Under the pieces are notes generated by a model. That model had not been told where the DNA came from. It saw nothing but the letters and a program-made list of their open reading frames with translations, and ran no database searches. A stretch of DNA of 64,000 nucleotides from Phytophthora sp. 'mugwort' (lineage: Eukaryota; Oomycota; Peronosporomycetes; Peronosporales; Peronosporaceae): assembly GCA_033558025.1 (NCBI GenBank), contig JAUCEF010000007.1, forward strand, positions 9,672,001 to 9,736,000, written 5' to 3'. The translations under genes and the position numbers were made by a program. This document shows, piece after piece, positions 56,894-64,000 of the stretch (position 1 is its first letter; each line of letters starts with the position of its first letter).

Positions 56894-58841
56894 ATGCTCC
56901 GCCGCCTGTGCGCATTGCGGAGCAACGCCCCCGCCGCCCGTGCTCGGCGTTTCGCCAGCGTTTCAGCTTCTACGACGACTGGAGAGAACGATATCGGCGT
57001 GTACGACCTCGATACCATCTACGCGCTATCCTCTGCACCCGGGAAGGCTGGCGTGGCGGTCATTCGCATCTCCGGTGATCAGGCAGACACGTGCCTGCAG
57101 CAGCTGAGCCAGTTGACGACGCTCCCGAAGCCTCGAGTGTGAGCGCAATTGAATATCAGTATCGAGATATTGATGGTAGTATTAGTCTGATGGTGGAATA
57201 TATGATGCAGTGCCGCGTTGAGGAAGCTGTACCACCCCAAGACGAAGGAGCATCTGGATGACGCGCTGGTGCTGCGTTTCCCACATCCCAAGAGGTGACG
57301 ACGATTAATACAATATTATTGTCAAGTGGGGGGCTGATTTAATGGTGAATTTGTTGCTCGGGTGCTCATAGTTTTACGGGCGAAGACATTGTGGAGCTGC
57401 AGACCCACGGAAGCGTTGCAGTGGTCTCTGGCATCTTGGAAGCGCTTAGTCATGTGTCGGTGAGTGCGTGAGTGAATATGTTGCAATTGCGAGTAACGTG
57501 ATAAAATTGAACACGTGTGGTGGTGCTGGGACAGCATTGCCGTGCTGCTGAAGCGGGTGAGTTTACGGAACGAGCATTTGACAACAACAAGATCGATTTG
57601 GTGCAAGTTGAGGGGTTGGCGGATCTGTTAAGTGCTGAGACGGAGGCGCAACGCGGCCAGGCGCTTCGACAACTTTCAGGTGATATTGGAGAGATCTACG
57701 AAGGGTGGCGTCACGGGCTAGTCAAGTGTTTGGCCTACACGGAGGCTATGATCGACTTTGGCGATGACGAAGATGATGTCACAGATGCTGCCTACGTGGC
57801 TGCAGTGGATCGGTATGAGTGATACTCGGATACTCATTGCATGAAAACCCCTTTCCAATCTTGCTGACACGTAGTTGTGCGTGGCGTTTTAGGGTTCGCG
57901 CGCTTGCAGATTCCATTCGAGGTCACTTGGCAGACGGCAGAAGAGGAGAAATCCTGCGCAGTGGCGTGCAAGTAGCTATCCTTGGCCCTCCCAATGCGGG
58001 CAAGAGCAGCTTGTTGAATGTTCTTGCACGGCGGCCTGCAGCAATCGTATCATCCATCGCTGGAACGACACGAGATGTCGTTCAAGTGCCGTTGAACATC
58101 GCCGGATACCCTGTCATTGTCAGCGACACTGCTGGACTGCGTGAAACAGAGGACATTGTTGAGAAGGAGGGCGTTCTGAGAGCCCAGCAATGTGCCAGTG
58201 GCGCAGATATTTGCGTAGTCATGATGGATATCCAGGTATGACGGATCTTGAGAGCAGATTCCATGTCACTTTTCGTGTCTAACGTTAGTCCTTGTATACT
58301 TGTATAGGAAGCTGTCCAACTGCACAGTGAGGAATACCAGTCTTATGTGCAGGATGGCGCGCTTGTTGTGCTGAACAAGAGCGATCAGATAGACGAGGAC
58401 AATATCGCAAGAATACTGCGATCTTTTGACTCGAAGCAGCGTGACCAGCTGCTCGTTGTCTCCTGTGCCGATGGGAACAACATCGACGTTTTCGTCGACA
58501 AACTTGCGATTACAGTGAAGGAAAAGTACGTATTACTTTAGAGCTTCACACATATATGTACAATCTCTTGGTATTCACAATAAATGTGTTTTATCTTTCA
58601 TAGGTTGAAGGTTTCTGCTGGAAATTCTGCTAACGGAGCGCTGATCACACGAGAGCGTCACCGCCAGAATCTCGTTGAGTGCCTCTCGTGCTTAGATCGA
58701 TTTCTAGTTGATCCTTACCAGAGTGAGATTGCGGCCGAGGAACTCCGTCGAGCTGTCATGGCGATCGGCCGGATCCTCGGCCGGATTGATGTCGAAGACG
58801 TACTGGACGTCCTTTTTGCTGACTTTTGCATCGGAAAATAA
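56894..58841 (+). CDS. GTPBP3: tRNA modification GTPase MnmE/GTPBP3 (mitochondrial)
   Basis: Seven exons: 56894-57138, 57211-57294, 57372-57459, 57535-57812, 57893-58235, 58308-58525, 58604-58841, encoding 497 residues. The first ~30 residues are Arg/Ala/Ser-rich without acids ([20 protein letters not shown]), a mitochondrial presequence. The TrmE N-terminal domain follows, with [28 protein letters not shown] and [10 protein letters not shown]. The inserted G domain has [12 protein letters not shown] (P-loop), a switch region [13 protein letters not shown] and NKSD. The C-terminus ends FCIGK, the invariant CxGK motif. With MTO1/GidA it makes the 5-taurinomethyl- or carboxymethylaminomethyl-uridine at tRNA wobble positions in mitochondria. 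All family motifs are intact. It is the first intact host gene after the viral region. Confidence 0.95.
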
Positions 58842-58903
58842 ACGGTCTGTCAGCTCTGAAAAGACGCCAAATTGTAGTCGTTTTGGCCAGACACCATCAA
58901 GGA

Positions 58904-61637
58904 ATGATTGAGTTCACCGCGTGGGAAGTTTATGCTTTCGAAGATGGCAGTAGCAGCAAAAGCGCTTCAAACGAAGACCGCACAGGGCCTGGCCACCCTT
59001 CAACGAAGTCCGAGTTCCGGCAGGACCTCAGCTCGGTGCACGGTAGCAACCGAATTAGACGAGTTGTGCTCGCAGAACATTTACCACAAGTACGCAGTAT
59101 ACTTATTAAAGCTATTTCTTTGCTTGGTTCTTAATGCTATTATTTACGGGTATACCAGATTTCAGCTAAAACTCTAGCCTTTGACAGCTATCACATTCAT
59201 GTCGACAAGGGGATATTTGGTGGCAGGGTTAGTATTTCGTACGTATGATATTTTTTTCTATACAACAATTCGTACAGATCGCATTTGCGTGTGGTTGCTT
59301 GCAGCACGATGGTGTCATTATGCATTGGCCTCTCTCACGGTCTCCAAGTGTGACAATTCCATGTGTACGTTAAATAACTGCATTTATCCGTTGAGAGTTC
59401 TTACTAATGTGTATTCAATATATTATTATAAGGCATACACAATGCGTGGACATACAGGTGCTGTACTCTCGCTTGATTTCGCTCCAGATTTGGGGCCCGA
59501 AGGTTTGCTTTTCTCGGGCTCAGCAGATCGCTCCATTAAAATCTGGGATCCATGGGGCAACACCGAGTCTCCGTTACCTCCTACTCGAAGTAGTTACGTT
59601 TGTGTGCAAACTCTCACCGAACATTGCGGTAGCGTCGTGTGTTTGCGAGTCTTAGCACAGCAAAATCATTGTATCGTCAGCTGCAGCTTGGATCGGACTG
59701 TGAAAACTTGGTACCCAGCGGAAGGACGTGCTTTACTGCTTTACCCATGGTACCTACCAGCTCAGTCAATCTCGCAGCCGGGAAGTAGCTGGCCTTCGAC
59801 GTTTTGTGTCCGCTCTGGTGCTAGTGGCACCCTCTTTGTCGGAGATTCAGCTGGCGGGATCTCCGTGTACGCCCAATCTTCGGACAATCATAACTCGATA
59901 GTCTCAGATTCCGCGTTTCAATTTGTGGACAAGTCATTGAGCGATGAATTCGACGCCAAATTTCGATTTGATTTCAAGCGAAAGTTTTCACACTTTCACT
60001 CGCTTGGGATATCGAGGCTTCAACTGGTCGCGGATAATTGCTTCATTGTATCTCTTGGATATGACGAAAAGGCTCAGATTATCGACGCCATCTCGGGTGC
60101 GCTCTCGTCTACAATCTATAGTGCTAGTGCGGCGCGCTTTGTCTCGTGCACGTGGGATGCCCGAGGTCACCTTTTACTTCTCGGAGATGCGGCAGGTTTT
60201 GTGCACTTGTGGAATCTTTTCGAAGACAAATTGGTCGGTAAGAAACAAATGGTCTCAACAATGCCCTTGACACTTGTTGAGATCCATTCACTTACCGGTA
60301 TCAAAGCAGGAGATTACTTATTTACATGTCTGTCAAATGGGGTGAAGCAATGGCTCTGCAATCGCAACGTTGGCTATGTTAATTGTACAGGCCACTCTGA
60401 AGCAGTTGTTGCCGTTGCTGTCATCGACAATGATATTAGTTCTTTTGCAGAAGATAAAACTGACCCAGGTTGTTTAATTGATGAAAGAGGGCGTGGGATA
60501 CCACCTGCCGCAAAAACTTGCCAGTTTTTTAGTGTGTCATTGGACGGCTCAATTCGCTGCTGGGACTCGTATGAAATGAAGGTATCGTTCGGATTCGAAG
60601 AGAAAGGATCGGAAATTACCTGCATGGTTGCGTCCAAGCAGTTCCATAAGATTTTTACAGGACACGACGCCGGATGCGTCAAAGTCTGGAGTATCCACGC
60701 GGGCGAAATGTCAGAGTTATCACTGGAAGCAAATGGCTCAGTCACGTGTCTAGCAGGTAAGTGCTTATCACAATAAATGGAGGAGGTGTAGTTTAATGAC
60801 AATTGTGCAGTGGGGATTGTTCGAGACCAGGAGGTTTTACTTGCTGGCAGCACGGATGGGTGTGTTTCTGTGTGGGAATCAACTCATGATGGTATTTCGC
60901 GAGCCGTGCCGTTCCAACCGACCCTTCTACCTGAGACGAAGGGAGAAATGACGTCTTTGGCATTTTGCAATGGTAGCTTCTTAGCCCAAGGAGGACAAGA
61001 GTTTTTCGTCGCTGGCTACTTTACAGGCCAGATTGTTGTACGTACTTGTAGTTTTTTTATTGGTTAGAGACTTTATTTATACAATAACTCGTGCGGCTTT
61101 TACTGCGATGACAGATGTGGAGCTTCGCAAAGAAAGATGTTATATGTTCGTTCAAGGCCCATAGCGACGCAGTATGTTGTTTGACTCTACACGGTTGTTT
61201 CCTTTTCTCAGGCTCAGAAGACACGCTGCTTCGTATGTGGAACATGTTGAATCCGTCAGAAACCTACGAACTGGGCGTCCTCCGTCCTCCCTCCTCGTCC
61301 TCATCTTCTGGCTCGGGGTCGCCCATCGTGTGCTTGGACGTGATGCCGTTCCGTGGTCTTGTTCTGAGCGCCGCAGCCGACGGAACTCTGATCGTCTGGG
61401 ACTACACGAAATTTCAAGATGAGAACACACTCGACGCCTACGGAAAGATTGTGTTTCGAACAAAGTATGTACCATTATCAGTTTTTTCAGCCGTATCTAC
61501 AGTTAATATTCTTGTGTACGAGCAGGGTGGACGGTAACGTCAAGTGCCTTCGGTGCTGGCCAGACCGCAAAGCCATGATATGTGGCACTACTGAAGGCAA
61601 ACTCACTGTATTCGATCTTCCATCTGAGGTAAGCTGA
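58904..61637 (+). CDS. WD40-repeat protein of unknown function
   Basis: Five exons: 58904-59089, 59433-60756, 60811-61037, 61115-61464, 61526-61637, giving 732 residues. It starts 62 bp after MnmE. At least eight WD40-type repeats are visible: TMRGHTGAVLSLDF...RSIKIWDP, TEHCGSVVCLRV...RTVKTWYP, GDAAGFVHLWNL, NCTGHSEAVVAVAV, VSLDGSIRCWDS, GHDAGCVKVWSI, GSTDGCVSVWES, SGSEDTLLRMWNM and AADGTLIVWDYT, suggesting two β-propellers. The arrangement resembles the WDR49/WDR64-type or cilia-associated WD proteins, but this is weak. The long second exon is also open upstream into intron 1; exon 1 was chosen because its donor (GTACGC) joins in frame to AYTMRGHTG. The last exon ends VFDLPSEVS. Confidence 0.8.
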
Positions 61638-61835
61638 GTCCTCTAAGCCTTTTTGATCCTGAATTATGAAACCTTAACCGATCCGCTCCAGTTCTTCGAT
61701 AGAACTGACTAACAGATGTCAGTCAGTTAATACTTAAGTACTTCGTAGATATAAGTAAATAAAACTCGTCTACAGCTTTAAGATGCACCCATTAAGTTGC
61801 GCAATCTCCGACTTCTTTCGCGCAACCTAATCCTT

Positions 61836-62712
61836 ATGTCCCATTTTGGTCGCCACCTCCGCATCATGAACGACCCCTCCGCCACTAAGACGCTGTACTG
61901 CATCCGCCACGGCGAGTCCACGTTCAACGAGTGGCGCAAACGCAGCCTATGGAACTTCTCGTGGATATGGGTTCGCGACCCCATGATTGTGGACGCGCCG
62001 CTGAGTGCCAAGGGAAAGAATCAGGCGACTAAACTCCACGAACAGATCGAGGCCCAGCAGCTCGAGGACAAGATTCAAGTGGTTCGGACTCTGGAGAGCG
62101 CAAGGCCCAGTAACTCGCCACATGTTGACGTCATTCTGCTGTATATTTGCGCAGATCATCACGAGCCCATTGACCCGAGCCATCGAGACGACCATCGGGG
62201 CGTTCCCCGACACGAAGATCCCCATCATCGGTAATAGATTCTATACAATTTTAATGTGTTGAAGGTTGTGCACTACTAAAATGCATCTGCCATTTGCAGT
62301 GGATCCTTCGTGTCGAGAGATGCTGGACACGGCCTGCGACATTGGCCGAGTGCCGGCGGAGCTGGCGCAGCAGTTCCTACCCCAAGCAGACGTGGACTTC
62401 TCGCAGTTGGACCCGTTCTGGTGGTTAGAAATGGAAAAGTTTCCACGTACGGGGCCGGGCAATGCGCCCCCTGCCAACATCGTGGCGCCCAGGACAGTGG
62501 ACCAAGTGCTGCCACTTCGAGAAACGCAGGAGGAGCTGGACGCACGGATCCGGGAGTTTGTTGCCAAGCTGGCGGAGAGACCGGAGCAATACATTGCAGT
62601 TGTGGGGCACTCGTCATTCTTTAAGCGCATGCTGTCGATGAACCGCAAGCTCAACAACTGCGAGCTATATGAGACGTCGTTTGGTGAGATTCAACTTCGC
62701 TATACGCAGTAG
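61836..62712 (+). CDS. Histidine-phosphatase superfamily protein (phosphoglycerate mutase-like)
   Basis: Exons 61836-62078, 62155-62230 and 62300-62712 encode 243 residues; an alternative start is the second ATG at 61866. The catalytic RHGEST motif (CIRHGESTFNEW) is near the N-terminus, followed by DAPLSAKGKNQA, the phosphate-binding SPLTRAIETT assembled across the first splice, and a C-terminal VGHSSFFKRML with the second catalytic His. The WIWVRDPMIVDAPLS region is like small PGAM-type phosphatases of plants and protists rather than glycolytic PGAM. Substrate unknown; cytosolic by default. Both introns are required to unite the three motifs. It converges on the acyltransferase gene, with 163 bp between stops. 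Confidence 0.88.
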
Positions 62713-62875
62713 GAGCACGAGACTTCATAGAGGAAAAGGTGCGTTCATTGAGTCGAATGTTCCTAGACTGCTTGTCTCTGTCTGATCATACAAGAAGCTC
62801 TCATTTTGTTGATACCTACACGTGTACTAGCTATTTACTTGCTTCTCTTGACGTCGTGTCAGTTTTTCCAGCGGT

Positions 62876-64000
62876 TTATGCTTGCTTCTTCCTCGATCTA
62901 CTGAGATGCATCAGCGAAGCAACGATTACTCCACCAAACCCGAAGATCATGGCCGGCATCATAATGACCATGAAGATCGGCTCCCCACCGTGGTATTCGC
63001 GACTGTAAATGACGGCTTGCAGCGGGAGTCCGAGGATCATACCGAGCCAGAAGGTCAGATTGCCTAGACGCGTGCCACGTAGGCCGCGGCCGTAGATAAT
63101 AATGACCAACTGGACCATCTGAAGAAAGAAGAAGTACATCTTGACCGTGCGGAACATGAGGATGAAGACGCATTCGTGTAGTGCTGCAGACATGAAGAAT
63201 GTAAAGACTGTGGCTTTGGTTTTGGAGATATTGTACGAATCCAACGTCTCGAGATACACGTGTCGTAATAGGAACTCGTGCACCGGTTTATTCCATTTGC
63301 GAGCAAACTCGTCGAACGTTGTGCTGTTCCACCAGTCGGAATAGAAATCCCGGTCAGCCAAATACGTGACCTCTGCAAATCCATTACAGATACACTCGAA
63401 AATGATGAACCACGTGAGGAGGTAGCACCCTAGGAATGGGAGCAAAAGGCTCACAACCGATAGCACAGGGTTCACTGTGCCCGAGTCTTCCAGTTTAGGT
63501 ATCACATGAGTCGTAACAATGATATAGAGCATTGAAATCCCCATAATGACGGAAAACGTCTTCTCGGCGAGATATCCCCAGCGGATTCGATCAGTGCGTG
63601 GAAAGTTGGGCTCGTATACCAGTGACGGGATCAGTAAGTACATAGTATAGTCCTCAATGTCGGGTGAAGGCGGTTTATTCTCTGAGCGGGAGATCTCCAG
63701 CTTGGTACGGATGTACGATTGCATCTTCATGAGCAGTACAAGACCTTCAATAAACGCCGACACGGCGTGAATGAGGTTCCAATCGCGCCACACGATGCAC
63801 ACAACTGTGAAGAAGAAGAGCAGACTTTGTAGCGTGTGGTGCACGATGTTGATAAGCAGTCGGTTGGCGAACTTGTCGGTGCCGGCCATGTACACTGGTA
63901 GCAGCGCCGTGTAGGCGTACAATGCCTGACACATGAACGTGGCGAGTACTTCGAGCAAATGAGTCGAGTAGAAGACTGACAGAAGCAGCTTCAAGTCGGC
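62876..64000 (-). CDS. MBOAT sterol/acyl-CoA acyltransferase (SOAT/ARE-like), partial
   Basis: The frame is open to the right window edge, so the N-terminus is missing; at least 374 residues are present. It is a polytopic membrane protein with about eight hydrophobic helices. Family signatures are DRDFYSDWWNSTTFDEFAR (FYxDWWN motif), WNKPVHEFLLRHVY, and the catalytic histidine in SAALHECVF. The combination FYxDWWN plus RKWNKPVHEFLLRHVY is closer to sterol O-acyltransferases (SOAT/ARE) than to DGAT1, though the two are hard to separate without the N-terminus. The enzyme would make steryl or acylglycerol esters in the endoplasmic reticulum for lipid droplets. The C-terminus is a short basic tail (SRSRKKQA). 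Confidence 0.9.
   Translation of the reverse strand, partial: ADLKLLLSVFYSTHLLEVLATFMCQALYAYTALLPVYMAGTDKFANRLLINIVHHTLQSLLFFFTVVCIVWRDWNLIHAVSAFIEGLVLLMKMQSYIRTKLEISRSENKPPSPDIEDYTMYLLIPSLVYEPNFPRTDRIRWGYLAEKTFSVIMGISMLYIIVTTHVIPKLEDSGTVNPVLSVVSLLLPFLGCYLLTWFIIFECICNGFAEVTYLADRDFYSDWWNSTTFDEFARKWNKPVHEFLLRHVYLETLDSYNISKTKATVFTFFMSAALHECVFILMFRTVKMYFFFLQMVQLVIIIYGRGLRGTRLGNLTFWLGMILGLPLQAVIYSREYHGGEPIFMVIMMPAMIFGFGGVIVASLMHLSRSRKKQA

Noticed and set aside
59181..59432. Unspliced upstream extension of the WD40 gene
   Set aside because: It reads through an intron-like AT-rich stretch. Exon 58904-59089 with a good donor joins in frame to the WD40 start.

Overview
This window looks like nuclear DNA of an oomycete, most likely Phytophthora or a close relative. 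The host genes are compact and intron-poor, with short GT-AG introns of about 55-340 bp. They lie on both strands with little spacing and include an oomycete-style cGMP-dependent kinase. The transposon remnants are of kinds common in Peronosporales (MULE, pogo/Tigger, DDE_4-like, SANT/Myb). The genus is an inference; the sequence alone does not prove it.

Layout. (1) 1-3195 holds no gene I can support. (2) 3468-25512 is a dense block of housekeeping genes: copine, a coiled-coil protein, a three-CNB cyclic-nucleotide-dependent kinase, UTP23, an unknown basic protein, PRPF39, an unknown Q-rich protein, V-ATPase subunit F, two almost identical ARF1 genes, a four-RRM PTB/hnRNP-L-like protein, a zinc-binding protein with a PiggyBac-like Cys cluster, and a small unknown protein. 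(3) About 25.6-40 kb is a gene-poor transposon graveyard. Its core (28.9-37.2 kb) is a large imperfect palindrome: JmjC-like gene (+), repeat array, MULE (-), MULE (+, internally deleted), repeat array, JmjC-like gene (-). (4) About 40.8-55.5 kb is an AT-richer integrated DNA virus of the Polinton/Maverick or Polinton-like virus (PLV) class. (5) 56.9-64 kb is host again: MnmE/GTPBP3, a WD40 protein, a histidine-phosphatase (PGAM-like) protein, and an MBOAT sterol acyltransferase that runs off the right edge.

The virus is the main find. It carries a near-complete Polinton-type gene set in about 14.6 kb: double-jelly-roll major capsid protein, penton-like minor capsid protein, FtsK/HerA-type packaging ATPase, adenain-like cysteine protease, a pVI/core-like protein with GGG and W-rich motifs, a fibre with a C-terminal S74 chaperone domain, a DD35E retroviral-type integrase, a protein-primed family B DNA polymerase, and five or more unrecognised ORFs. 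Nearly every ORF is broken by frameshifts or stops, so this copy is a fossil. A 200-250 bp inverted repeat marks its left side. The repeat is split by a pogo/Tigger fragment, and a possible pogo N-terminus lies just outside the right edge.

All exon structures were built by hand from splice consensus and frame continuity. Summed exon lengths divide by three for every host gene model given. Viral reading frames are described as broken and are not reconstructed.
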